The notes beneath the pieces were generated by a model, which saw only the letters and a program-made list of their open reading frames with translations, made no database searches and was not told the DNA's origin. Position numbers and translations under genes: made by a program. From Gammaproteobacteria bacterium (GTDB lineage Bacteria; Pseudomonadota; Gammaproteobacteria; Enterobacterales; Psychrobiaceae), in NCBI GenBank assembly GCA_013214945.1, contig JABSRT010000017.1, positions 1 to 64,000 of the forward strand: a DNA stretch of 64,000 nucleotides, in the 5' to 3' direction. Below, piece after piece: positions 36,224 through 47,934 of the stretch (the stretch's first letter is position 1; the number at the start of each line of letters is the position of its first letter).

Positions 36224-36658
36224 CTAAAACATTTCCGTAACTAGATTAACAAAATCAGACGCTCTTCTAGTCATCATATGACCAAAAGTAATGTTAATTG
36301 TCGTATCATCTAAATTAAACTCACTATTGTAGTCTTTTAATTCTGCCTTTGGCTTAATCATAATACTTGAAACAGCCGCGATCTCTTCTTTGTAATCGGC
36401 ATCGTCTTGGCAAATTTTCATCATTGCTTCAAGTGATGCTACAGCCCGCTCTCCGGCTTGAGAAATGACCCACTGCTTCTTATAACGCTCTTATTTTATC
36501 GTTGCTTTGTTCGCTTTAATCATCGCTTTATAATCATCCCATACAAAGGCAACGGCCAGCTTGTCATTGCCACAACTTGCATGCACTTTTATCAGTTGCG
36601 CCGCGACACTTTCGTCAGCAGCACGCATTGCTTTTTCATCTTGTATCCTTGCTATAGT
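36224..36658 (-). pseudogene. Decayed paralog B of an unknown protein, in-frame TAA
   Basis: The minus-strand frame is open from 36658 to the stop at 36224 except for one TAA at 36491-36493. It reads '..DEKAMRAADESVAAQLIKVHASCGNDKLAVAFVWDDYK..' before and '..GERAVASLEAMMKICQDDADYKEE..' after the stop (quoted in part). Its parts align with the neighbouring copy A (VAAxLIK, W-x2-(F/Y)K, L-x-A-x2-K-(V/I)-C-x-DADY-x-E). The two are therefore tandem paralogs. The protein is small, soluble and unrecognised. The upstream part toward 36661 is frame-shifted or lost. Confidence 0.6.
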
Positions 36659-36689
36659 TTATTAAAAAGAGTCGTAAATGGCTTGGTCG

Positions 36690-37193
36690 CTACGTTCTGG
36701 CAAGTTGGTCGCCAATAGCGATCAATAGGGTCTCATTTTCTAACACAACCTGGTGCTGCTCCATATTGTCTGAAATAGTGACTTGTATTTATTTTATGTC
36801 TTTAACAGCTTCTAAGTAGTCGGCATCTAATAGACAAACTTTTTCTAAAGCCTTGAGATAAGCGGCGAGTTTAGCAGGAGTTGTTCTCAAACCATTCTGT
36901 TTAAATTCCTTCCAATTAATATTAACGGAAATCGTAGTTTGGCAGCTGTTTTCTAATTGCTTTTTTTCCTGTTTAATCAGTTTAGCGGCGGCGACCTTGC
37001 TAACGACTTTTAACTGCCGATCTGGATATTGTGCTTTTACCCGTCGTTCTTGAACAACATCAGCATTGCCAACATAAATGACACGGGTGACCGTGTCATT
37101 ATCAATAAAAACTTCTGCAAAAGAGACGGCGGAGCCATATATTAACGCCTGATGTTTATTACTGCGCATATTAACAATGGGCAAGCCAATCAA
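36690..37193 (-). pseudogene. Decayed paralog A of an unknown protein, in-frame TAA
   Basis: A frame from a TTG at 37193 gives 134 residues up to a TAA at 36789-36791, then continues in the same frame ('IQVTISDNMEQHQVVLENETLLIAIGDQL' region) to a TAG at 36690. The residues after the TAA align with the C-terminal part of copy B ('MIKPKAELKDYNSEFNLDD..INITFG'), so the TAA interrupts homologous sequence. In the neighbouring frame just upstream, ATG at about 37230 encodes MILAMVLTIS, a possible signal-peptide start lost by a frameshift. The first 134 residues may still be made. Function unknown. Confidence 0.55.
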
Positions 37194-37478
37194 CTTATAG
37201 TTAAAACCATTGCCAAGATCATTTTTTTAATTTTTTATACAGTAATGTTTGATTGTCGTAATGATGTTCAAACACGCGATAATTGATATAACGCACAATG
37301 TGATATTTGTTGATAATTTAGCAATTTTCGCATGCTGTGCCGACAATCTTTTTAATCAGCGTCACAATCATCGAAAGTATTCGTCATCTTAATCAAGAAA
37401 TAACAATAAGCCCTTTATAAATCTCTACTATATGTTAAGTTTTATAAAGTTAATAACAATCGGATCTTATTATTGTTG
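37194..37478. other. AT-rich intergenic region
   Basis: No gene is seen. It separates the decayed paralog pair from the response-regulator gene and should contain promoters for both directions; several TATAAA/TATTAT-like hexamers occur in the AT-rich sequence, none decisive. Confidence 0.4.
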
Positions 37479-39122
37479 ATGGAAAAAATCCCGTACGATC
37501 AGCTGAAATTTTTATTAGTCGACCCCCAACGTCCTTTTCATATGATGATGAAAGGGATTTTAGCTAATTTTGGGGTTAAAAAACTGAGCTTTGCTGAAAC
37601 TGGCGAGGCTGCAGTACGAATGTGCCGGGCTGAAAATTTCAATATTTTATTAGTTGAATATAATTTAGGCGCCAATAAAAATGGTCGCCAATTACTTGAA
37701 GAAATTAGAACGCTTAAGCTTATCAAACCCGATGCCTTATTTATTATAATATCGGGTGAAACCAGTCGTGCTGCTGTATTAGGCACAATGGAAATGCAAC
37801 CCGATGATTATATTATTAAGCCATTTTCCCAGCGCTTACTTGATAACCGTTTGCAAAAAGCTTGGTCAAAACGTCATGCTATGAGTCCAATTTATTATTG
37901 CCTACAAAAAGGTGACTACCTTCACGCGATAGCTGCCTGCAAAAGCTTAATCAAAGAAAAAAATCGCTATAGCGCTTTTTGTTTAGAAATGATGACAGGT
38001 TTCATGTGCCATGAAGGTCAATTTGAAGAAGCCGAGGTTATTTTAAACTCCGTGCTAAAAGAACGAGACCTGCAATGGGCGAAAATTAATATGGCTCGGG
38101 TCCATTTAGGCTTTAATCGGTGCGATCAAGCAAAGCAGATCTTAACCACCATCCTGAGCAAACAATCAACCAACGTTGAAGCACTCGACTTATTAGCTCA
38201 AGTACAATTAGCCGCAGGCAATACCCCTGACGCTCAAACAACGTTAAAACGCAGCATTGATATTTCCCCTCACTCGATGAAACGACACCGACAGATGGTT
38301 GATGTCGCTACCATTAATGGTGATTTAAGCTTGGTAAAAGACAGCTATGGCAAATTACTGCAACTTAGTCGCCGCTCTGTGCATGCTGGCACCTCAAACT
38401 TATCAAATTACGCGAGAAGCATTATCGACGTTGTTGAAAATTGTGAAGAAAAAAATGATATTACCAAGCTTCAAAATGAATTAAATATTACGTTACAACG
38501 CGCTAAAACCGAAGAGGGTCGTAATCTTCCCTATTCATACAGCTGTCTTGAAGGAGTGCTGCAAGCACAATTACAGGCTGCTAAAGGTGAAAAACTAAAA
38601 GCAAAGAAAACCTTGATGGAAGCTATTCACTCTTTTTGCGATGAAAATGATCAATGGGAATTACCCAATGAACTCGCCCCTGATGCCTGCCTTACGCTGA
38701 TTCATATTGACGAAATTGATCTGGCGAAAAAGTTCGCCGCCCAACTGACCGATGATGCTAAAGTTATCGCCCAGATTAATGCCAAACTCACCGATGAAGA
38801 CAGTGCTAAACGTCATCGAGAGTTTAATAAAATAACCAAAGCTGGTATCGAAGCTTATACCAATAGCAATAACCTAGCAGCACTCGAATTATTCGAGCAG
38901 GCTATTACTCTATCACCAGTCAATTCAGGTGCAGCACTCAATTTATTTCAAGTTCAAACTCGATTAATGCAAGATCATAAAAAACATATCAAGCCAATAT
39001 TACCGCAGTGTAAGGAAACTTTAAGACTGCTTAATGGTGTTCGCCTCACGAATGCCCATGCAAAACGCTACACTAAAATAAAACGGGAATACGACGAAAT
39101 ACTTCGTCGCCAGAAAAAGTAA
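37479..39122 (+). CDS. Response regulator receiver-TPR protein with Glu at the phosphoacceptor
   Basis: A 547-residue cytoplasmic protein. Residues 8-125 are a CheY-like receiver; residues about 130-540 are TPR-type helical repeats with no DNA-binding or enzymatic domain. In the receiver the phosphoacceptor position, 'ILLVEYNLG', has Glu60 in place of Asp, and the acidic pair that binds Mg is 'VDPQ' (D15, P16) in place of DD. Ser92 and Lys114 ('YIIKPFS') are kept. The protein thus probably cannot be phosphorylated and may mimic the active state. Translation most likely starts at the ATG 37479, preceded by two TTG codons in frame. No kinase gene is adjacent. Similar REC-TPR proteins occur in Vibrio and Shewanella. 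Confidence 0.85.
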   Translation: MEKIPYDQLKFLLVDPQRPFHMMMKGILANFGVKKLSFAETGEAAVRMCRAENFNILLVEYNLGANKNGRQLLEEIRTLKLIKPDALFIIISGETSRAAVLGTMEMQPDDYIIKPFSQRLLDNRLQKAWSKRHAMSPIYYCLQKGDYLHAIAACKSLIKEKNRYSAFCLEMMTGFMCHEGQFEEAEVILNSVLKERDLQWAKINMARVHLGFNRCDQAKQILTTILSKQSTNVEALDLLAQVQLAAGNTPDAQTTLKRSIDISPHSMKRHRQMVDVATINGDLSLVKDSYGKLLQLSRRSVHAGTSNLSNYARSIIDVVENCEEKNDITKLQNELNITLQRAKTEEGRNLPYSYSCLEGVLQAQLQAAKGEKLKAKKTLMEAIHSFCDENDQWELPNELAPDACLTLIHIDEIDLAKKFAAQLTDDAKVIAQINAKLTDEDSAKRHREFNKITKAGIEAYTNSNNLAALELFEQAITLSPVNSGAALNLFQVQTRLMQDHKKHIKPILPQCKETLRLLNGVRLTNAHAKRYTKIKREYDEILRRQKK

Positions 39123-39147
39123 TAACTAATAACGAATAAGTCGGAGT

Positions 39148-39188
39148 AACTCGGTTAAGAAATGATAAAATAATTTCTTAACCGAGTT
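39148..39188 (+). terminator. Long hairpin after the REC-TPR gene
   Basis: A perfect 16-bp stem AACTCGGTTAAGAAAT/ATTTCTTAACCGAGTT with a 9-base loop lies 25 bases after the stop codon. There is no T-run downstream, so it may act as an mRNA 3' stabiliser or a weak terminator. Confidence 0.65.
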
Positions 39189-39313
39189 ATCAATCACGTG
39201 CGCTCTACAGCTCACTATTATCGAGCCGTAACCGGACAAATCAGCTTAATTAACCCTCGCCTTTCATTCCTTATTGTTATATCATTATTCCTTTTTGGAA
39301 TATAGAGCTAAGC

Positions 39314-40384
39314 ATGAGCAGAACCTGGGTAAACCAAGCCGTCGCAAAAATAGAATCTGATTTTCATCGCAGTGCCGATACTCACTTACTTAAAATTGAT
39401 GTTCCCGCCTTTGCTGATATTGCCTTATATATTAAAGATGAATCGACTCATCCTACTGGCAGCCTTAAACATAGATTGGCACGTTCATTATTTTTATATG
39501 GCTTATGTAATGGTTGGATCAATAAAAACACCACAATAATTGAAGCTTCATCAGGTAGTACTGCGGTGTCAGAAGCCTATTTTGCGCGGTTACTCGGCTT
39601 GCCTTTTATTGCCGTAATGCCTGCGACAACCTCACAAGAAAAAATTAAAAAGATAAACTTTTATGGCGGTCAATGTCATTTGGTCGATGACCCGAGCACT
39701 TTATATCAAGAATCTCACCGGTTAGCGCGCGAAACCAACGGTCATTTTATGGATCAATTTACCTATGCCGAACGAGCCACCGATTGGCGTAGCAATAACA
39801 ATATTGCCGAAAGTATCTTTGAGCAACTGGCCAAAGAACAGCACCCTGAGCCAACGTGGATTGTTACCGGCGCAGGCACTGGTGGTACAAGTGCGACCAT
39901 TGGCCGTTATATCCGTTATAACCAACTCACGACTAAACTGCATGTTGTTGATCCTGAAAATTCGGCTTTTTATGATGGTTTCATCAACAAAGATCCCTCT
40001 TTCACCATTAATTCAAGTTCTAAAATTGAAGGTATTGGTCGACCGCAAGTCGAGCTGTCTTTTGTGCCTGGTGTCATTGATACGATGCAAAAAGTACCAG
40101 ATGCCGCTTCGGTCGCCGCGGTGCTATTTCTGGAGAAAGTGCTGGGGCGTCAATGTGGCGGCTCAACCGGCACCAATTTTTACGGGGTAATTCATTTGCT
40201 ACGGCAAATGCAGCAACAACAGCAAACAGGCTCTATTGTCACGCTGATTTGCGATGATGGCTCGCGTTATCAGCACAGTTATTACAACCAAGCTTGGCGC
40301 GCTAAGCACAATATTGACGTCGAACCTTATTTGGTTCAACTAGAAACGTTTTGGGCCACCGGACAGTGGTCTGAGATAGCATAA
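39314..40384 (+). CDS. PLP-dependent cysteine synthase/desulfhydrase family protein
   Basis: A 356-residue fold-type II PLP enzyme. 'LYIKDESTHPTGSLKHRLA' holds the PLP Lys near residue 52, 'EASSGSTAVSEAYFARLLG' binds the substrate carboxylate and 'VTGAGTGGTSATIGRYIR' is the phosphate-binding loop. The length, C-terminal end and 'TYAERATDWRSNNNIAESIFEQL' match the Cds1-like L-cysteine desulfhydrase / PLP-dependent cysteine synthase subgroup and not CysK or CysM. A role in cysteine breakdown to H2S, pyruvate and ammonia is possible. It is a single-gene unit. Confidence 0.82.
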   Translation: MSRTWVNQAVAKIESDFHRSADTHLLKIDVPAFADIALYIKDESTHPTGSLKHRLARSLFLYGLCNGWINKNTTIIEASSGSTAVSEAYFARLLGLPFIAVMPATTSQEKIKKINFYGGQCHLVDDPSTLYQESHRLARETNGHFMDQFTYAERATDWRSNNNIAESIFEQLAKEQHPEPTWIVTGAGTGGTSATIGRYIRYNQLTTKLHVVDPENSAFYDGFINKDPSFTINSSSKIEGIGRPQVELSFVPGVIDTMQKVPDAASVAAVLFLEKVLGRQCGGSTGTNFYGVIHLLRQMQQQQQTGSIVTLICDDGSRYQHSYYNQAWRAKHNIDVEPYLVQLETFWATGQWSEIA

Positions 40385-40494
40385 CTCGCCACACTGCAGC
40401 TGGTACTTTACAAGCCCAGTAATAAACCCTAGCCGAGCAATAACTCACTCTTGCTCGGTTAAATTGACCGATAATTTTTACTACTGGGCACAGT

Positions 40495-40953
40495 TTACGT
40501 CTTCACTAAATAAAGACACTGTTCTGACGGCAACGTCAACGGATAAGGCTCAATAATAAAACCAGCCGCCAAATAAGCGTTAATTGCTTTATTGTTATGT
40601 GCCATCACAAATAACGAACAGTCGGTTAGCGCCAACTCTTTTAGCCCTCTCGCGCATAAACGAGTTAACAGCTGAGTAACAATTCCCTGACCACGCGCCG
40701 AAGGTTTAACCACTAACCGAGCCAAATGACACTTACCTAACCGCTGATAATATTGACCAAACGCAACCATGCTTGAGTCATCAGCGATTAATGCAAACGA
40801 TGGCCGCGCATCGAGCATCAGATTTTGAGCGAATGAGTCCTTCTCAAACGGGTAACGAAAGTCTGGCCCAGCCCAATCAATAATTTGTTGCTGATTTTCA
40901 AACCAACTCATCAATTGTTTTTGGTGGTCCGTGGTAACGGCCAGTAGTTTCAT
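40495..40953 (-). CDS. GNAT family N-acetyltransferase
   Basis: A 152-residue acetyltransferase. The acetyl-CoA-binding motif A is 'LARLVVKPSARGQGIVTQLLTRL' (R-G-Q-G-x-V/G type, about residues 83-105) and motif B is 'FVMAHNNKAINAYLAAGF' near residue 115. The substrate is unknown. It ends near a 110-bp gap after the PLP gene and starts 29 bases downstream of queE on the same strand, so it may be read through from queE. Confidence 0.85.
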   Translation of the reverse strand: MKLLAVTTDHQKQLMSWFENQQQIIDWAGPDFRYPFEKDSFAQNLMLDARPSFALIADDSSMVAFGQYYQRLGKCHLARLVVKPSARGQGIVTQLLTRLCARGLKELALTDCSLFVMAHNNKAINAYLAAGFIIEPYPLTLPSEQCLYLVKT

Positions 40954-40981
40954 CGATTCGCTCTCAACTTAGATCTAATGA

Positions 40982-41662
40982 TTACTGAATATCTAAATAT
41001 TTGTGGGTTTGAATCGACAACCACCAATTACGGGCAATACACGTATCGATCGCCAGTTTAGTGGCTCGGTTTTGCTGACTAATCGGCTGCAGGTAAACTT
41101 TTTTAGCGGCTAACTGTTCAGGGCTTAGTCGTGCTAACAGCGCATCAAGCTCATCAATATGGCGCTGCATTGCCACTGGGTGTTTAATTTCATTGGCACG
41201 AACTAACGCGCTGTCTAAAATTTTAAAGCCCCCTTTCATCGCAACCTTAGGCGACACCGTAACATGACAGCTCGCAGCAACTTTAATTTCAAAGGTGCCC
41301 GACGTTTCAATTTGACAGCTAAAGCCACTGCTAATCAACTTGGTCGTTAGCTCAACCAAATCATATAAACATGGCTCGCCGCCAGTTAATACAATATGTC
41401 GCGCCTGGTAAGTCAGTAAATGAGTCACTAAGTGATCAATTTCAACGTCACACCAGCTATCACCATCACCGCCTTTTGCGACGACGGTTTCAAAGGTGGT
41501 TTTATCCTCTGGTTTTAAATACCAGCTATGTTTGGTATCACACCAGGCGCAGCCCACTGGACAGCCTTGTAATCTGACAAAGATTGAGGGTGCGCCGGTA
41601 AAAGAGCCTTCCCCTTGAATTGATTCAAATATTTCATTTAGTGGTAGCTTGGTCATACTCAT
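40982..41662 (-). CDS. queE: 7-carboxy-7-deazaguanine synthase QueE
   Basis: A 226-residue radical SAM enzyme of queuosine synthesis that contracts 6-carboxytetrahydropterin to 7-carboxy-7-deazaguanine. The cluster motif is '[14 protein letters not shown]' (C-x3-C-x2-C), '[16 protein letters not shown]' is the conserved opening and '[11 protein letters not shown]' the SAM-binding GGE. It is divergent from queC, the next enzyme of the same pathway, across 60 bases. It needs reduced flavodoxin, encoded at 31250. Confidence 0.95.
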   Translation of the reverse strand: MSMTKLPLNEIFESIQGEGSFTGAPSIFVRLQGCPVGCAWCDTKHSWYLKPEDKTTFETVVAKGGDGDSWCDVEIDHLVTHLLTYQARHIVLTGGEPCLYDLVELTTKLISSGFSCQIETSGTFEIKVAASCHVTVSPKVAMKGGFKILDSALVRANEIKHPVAMQRHIDELDALLARLSPEQLAAKKVYLQPISQQNRATKLAIDTCIARNWWLSIQTHKYLDIQ

Positions 41663-41722
41663 TTGCTTAAAGTTCGCGTAAACTGGCGCGTATTATACGT
41701 ATATAGCCCTTGGACAAGCAAC

Positions 41723-42385
41723 ATGAAACAAAAAGTCGTCGTCATCTATTCTGGTGGAATGGACTCATTTACCGTACTTCATAAAGCCATTGAACAAGGC
41801 AAAGATGTTTATCCTTTAACCTTCAACTACGGCCAACGCCATAGCAAAGAAATTGACTATGCTGCGCGGGTTTGTCAAGAGCTCGCCGTACCGCACAAAG
41901 TCGTTGATATTAGTGCTATTAATCAACTAATGACCGGCTCGTCGCTCACGGTTGACAGCGACCTCGATATTCCACAAGGCCATTACGAAGAAGACAGCAT
42001 GAAATCGACCGTGGTGCCAAACCGCAACATGGTCTTGCTATCGATGGCTATTGCCTATGCAGTATCAATCGACGCCAATGCCGTCTATTACGGCGCGCAC
42101 AGTGGCGATCACGCCATTTACCCCGATTGTCGTCCTGAGTTTGTGCATAAGATGAATGAAGTCTCGCAAATTGCTAACTATGAGCCAGTCGATATCGTGT
42201 CGCCTTATATTGCCAATAACAAAATAGAAATATTAGCCGATGGCCTGCGCATGGGTCTTGATTATGGCAAGTCTTGGACTTGTTATAACGGCCGTGAAAA
42301 AGCCTGTGGTGTTTGTGGTTCTTGTGTTGAGCGTCTTGAAGCCTTTAGCGCCAATGATTTATCTGACCCACTTAGCTACGAATAA
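41723..42385 (+). CDS. queC: 7-cyano-7-deazaguanine synthase QueC
   Basis: A 220-residue ATP-dependent enzyme that turns 7-carboxy-7-deazaguanine into preQ0. The PP-loop '[16 protein letters not shown]' is at residues 7-22, '[11 protein letters not shown]' follows and the zinc site is the C-terminal 'CGVCGSC' with an upstream Cys in '[12 protein letters not shown]'. The start at 41723 gives the standard length; an in-frame codon at 41663 adds an unrelated leader. The 60-bp gap to queE holds a TATTAT at about 41689. No preQ1 riboswitch fits in that gap. Confidence 0.95.
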   Translation: MKQKVVVIYSGGMDSFTVLHKAIEQGKDVYPLTFNYGQRHSKEIDYAARVCQELAVPHKVVDISAINQLMTGSSLTVDSDLDIPQGHYEEDSMKSTVVPNRNMVLLSMAIAYAVSIDANAVYYGAHSGDHAIYPDCRPEFVHKMNEVSQIANYEPVDIVSPYIANNKIEILADGLRMGLDYGKSWTCYNGREKACGVCGSCVERLEAFSANDLSDPLSYE

Positions 42386-42460
42386 TACCGGCTATTTTGT
42401 CATACCAGATAGCGTCAGTATTAATTAGCAAAGCGACTCTTTAAATAAAGCCTGCCACGC

Positions 42461-43003
42461 TCAATTGATATAATCATGGTGACTGATTATCTGGTGACGG
42501 CTAATGTAGGCTACTACACGGCGCTCGGCGAGTTCGACCTTAGAGCTGCTTAGCGCTGATTGTGCACTTGCACTTTCAAGGCTTATTCGGGTAACAGCAA
42601 TGTTATATTGCTCTATTAAGACAGACGCAACTCGTTGAGCTCGAGCCATTGCCATCATTTGGTTGGCATCTTTTAAACCTCTGGTACTGGTATGGCCGAT
42701 TAAGCTCAAGCGGGCTAACGGATAACGATTGAGTTGTTTAGCAACTACTTCTATTGTTTTATTGTATCGTGGATGAATATAGGCAGAGCCTGATTTAAAC
42801 GGTATATTCAGTAAGATCCGTTTTACTTTCATCACCACTTGTTGGCACCCCATGCTATCAACTTTGAGCGCTAATTTGGTCTGTGGACATTTATCGCGGG
42901 CATTTATCACACCATCACGGTCATCATCAGCTAATTCATTTGCCCATAAGCTCATTGACATACCACTGCTACAGATCAGTAAAATTACCAGTATTACTCT
43001 CAT
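42461..43003 (-). CDS. OmpA-domain envelope protein with TSP3 calcium motif
   Basis: A 180-residue exported protein. A signal peptide (MRVILVILLICSSGMSMSLWA) precedes a thrombospondin type 3 repeat 'DDDRDGVINARDKCPQT', which usually binds calcium, and an OmpA-like peptidoglycan-binding domain (about 85-170; 'LSLIGHTSTRGLKDANQMMAMARAQRV'-like pattern). There is no beta-barrel, so it is a small periplasmic or outer-membrane-attached protein. The peptidoglycan-binding Arg and Asp are partly replaced (K-D-A-N-Q-M), so binding is uncertain. A start five codons earlier (43018) is possible. Confidence 0.82.
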   Translation of the reverse strand: MRVILVILLICSSGMSMSLWANELADDDRDGVINARDKCPQTKLALKVDSMGCQQVVMKVKRILLNIPFKSGSAYIHPRYNKTIEVVAKQLNRYPLARLSLIGHTSTRGLKDANQMMAMARAQRVASVLIEQYNIAVTRISLESASAQSALSSSKVELAERRVVAYISRHQIISHHDYIN

Positions 43004-43123
43004 CAAATCCACTACCACAACTATTTGTTTTTATTGTGATAACAATACCATTTCTGCCGGTTAATTGACCTATTTCACTTATTAAAATTAACAATTATTT
43101 CTTTGCTTTATTTTTCTACGTAC

Positions 43124-43330
43124 TAATACCATTAATTGCATTTAATAATTGACCTCTTGTGCTAGTTTAAATCAACAATAAGGCTACCGCGTCCTGCTCG
43201 CGCCCCTTACCTACGTCCTGTAGGCAACTGCGTACCTCTCAATCCCAATAGCCAGCTATTGGTCATTCAAGCGCCTTGTTCTTGCTAATTCCCCCTGTGC
43301 ACAACAAGATCATACCTTTAATACAATTGG
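43124..43330. repeat. R1 dispersed repeat, copy b (inverted, with a longer core)
   Basis: The left end 'TAATACCATTAATTGCATTTAAT' and the right end 'GCACAACAAGATCATACCTTTAATACAATTGG' match the ends of the 33297-33390 copy read in reverse. The 100-bp core between them (43185-43275) is GC-richer ('CGTCCTGCTCGCGCCCC', 'CTACGTCCTGTAGGCAA') and absent from copy a, so it is either an insert or the full-length form. Confidence 0.7.
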
Positions 43331-43498
43331 CTCTGTTCACTTTAAATGTAGCTAGCTTCGCAATACATTGAAAGTGTTGGTGTTTGATAAAGCAAGCTTG
43401 TGCAGCATGGATGCTGCGCCAGAGCCTCCATGGAAGGATTTACGGCGACTTGCTGTTCAAATGGCAACTCTTTAGTACAACAGAGCCAATACAATTGG
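43320..43498. repeat. R2 MITE-like element, copy b, with 11-bp target duplication
   Basis: An identical 11-mer AATACAATTGG flanks the element (43320-43330 and 43488-43498). Terminal inverted repeats GGCTCTGTT/AACAGAGCC lie just inside. The core includes 'TTGAAAGTGTTGGT' and 'TTTACGGCGACTTGCTG TTCAAATGGCAAC', both repeated at 50801-50950. The element sits in the right end of R1 copy b and has no transposase gene. Confidence 0.85.
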
Positions 43499-43550
43499 GA
43501 CTAATACAGAACCAGTTGTCGCTGATACGCCATGTCCGATGCCAAAAAAC

Positions 43551-43580
43551 AAAAAAGCCAGCATAAATGCTGGCTTTTTA
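43551..43580 (-). terminator. Terminator of eno
   Basis: AAAAAAGCCAGCA-TAAA-TGCTGGCTTTTTA is a strong stem; on the minus strand TTTTTT follows, 17 bases after the eno stop codon. Confidence 0.93.
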
Positions 43581-43596
43581 TCGTGATAGTTAAACG

Positions 43597-46871
<3,275 letters not shown>

Positions 46872-46893
46872 TTAGAACAATTGAAAAACTGGG

Positions 46894-47733
46894 TTAATCA
46901 CAAGTTTTCGACATTTTTTCCTGCGCCTTAACTTGATCCCACATTTGATCCATTTGAGTCAATGACGCTTGCTCGGTAGTTAGATCCTGTTGCTGCAACA
47001 ATTGCTCAACGCCACGAAAGCGTCGCTCAAACTTTATATTGGCATTACGCAACGCTTGTTCGGGGTCAACGTGCTGTGAGCGAACCAAGTTAACGACTGC
47101 AAATAACAAGTCGCCGAGCTCTTCATTCACTTTAACCGGATCAACTTGCTTGGCGACCAGTTCTTGTTCTACTTCGAGCAACTCTTCTTTTATCTTGTCC
47201 ATTGAGCCGTGCCAGGTTGGCCAATCAAAACCATGATGAGCTACTCGCTTTTGAATTTTCGCCGCCCGACTAAGTGCAGGCATATTGGACGGTATATCAT
47301 CAAGCAAACTGATGTGTTGATTATCACTAAGCTGCGCGCGTTCTTTGGCTTTTTCATTTTCCCAATTCGCGTTAAGCTGACTCTCGTTACTAAAGGTACC
47401 AGAACCAAAGACATGTGGATGACGCCGAATCAGTTTGGCACAGATGTTATTGACGACATCATTAAAATCGAAACGTTGTTGCTCTTGGCCTAACTGGGCA
47501 TAAAAAATCACCTGAAACAGTAAATCGCCCAATTCGCCAGGCAATTGATCAAAGGCTTTGCGTTCGATAGCGTCGGCTACTTCATAGGCTTCCTCAATCG
47601 TGTGTTTAACAATCGAGCCGAAGTCTTGCTTTAGATCCCAGGGACAGCCCGTTTGAGGATCACGTAATTGCGCCATAATATCTAGCAAGTCAGCCATCTG
47701 ATAGCGGCTTGGATCGGTCTGGAAATCACTCAT
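46894..47733 (-). CDS. mazG: Nucleoside triphosphate pyrophosphohydrolase MazG
   Basis: A 279-residue house-cleaning enzyme with two MazG domains. The N-terminal domain has 'CPWDLKQDFGSIVKHTIEEAYEVADAIE' (E-x2-E, metal site) and 'ELGDLLFQVIFYAQL'; the C-terminal domain has 'IKEELLEVEQELV' and 'ELGDLLFAVVNLVR' (E-x2-D). It hydrolyses NTPs and dNTPs, and in E. coli modulates ppGpp and MazEF effects. It lies upstream of pyrG with a 163-bp gap. Its own upstream region carries a 17-bp tandem repeat. Confidence 0.95.
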   Translation of the reverse strand: MSDFQTDPSRYQMADLLDIMAQLRDPQTGCPWDLKQDFGSIVKHTIEEAYEVADAIERKAFDQLPGELGDLLFQVIFYAQLGQEQQRFDFNDVVNNICAKLIRRHPHVFGSGTFSNESQLNANWENEKAKERAQLSDNQHISLLDDIPSNMPALSRAAKIQKRVAHHGFDWPTWHGSMDKIKEELLEVEQELVAKQVDPVKVNEELGDLLFAVVNLVRSQHVDPEQALRNANIKFERRFRGVEQLLQQQDLTTEQASLTQMDQMWDQVKAQEKMSKTCD

Positions 47734-47793
47734 GTATAATTCTTCGTTAGCAAGATGATGCGGCCAGTTTACGTGAGTGCCTCAGACATACAT

Positions 47794-47881
47794 AGTGCAA
47801 TGTAAACTTAAGTGCAATGTAAAAAGCAAAAGTGCAGCGTAAGCATAAGTGCAGTGTAAGCATAAGTGCAGTGTAAACTTA
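47794..47881. repeat. 17-bp imperfect tandem repeat upstream of mazG
   Basis: Five units of the form AGTGCARYGTAARCWTA follow each other: 47794-47810, 47811-47830 (lengthened to 20), 47831-47847, 47848-47864 and 47865-47881. The third to fifth units are nearly identical. The array lies between slipin and mazG, at -60 to -150 from the mazG start. Confidence 0.9.
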
Positions 47882-47934
47882 AAATACAAATGGCGGGAAT
47901 CCAAACCAGAGCATATTGGCCAAATTAGGATTAA

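Noticed and set aside
41663-41722. preQ1 riboswitch between queE and queC
   Set aside because: The 60-bp divergent gap is too short and shows no pseudoknot-type sequence.
43384-43566. 60-codon frame inside the R2 element
   Set aside because: It lies in the non-coding repeat and the other copies do not keep it open.
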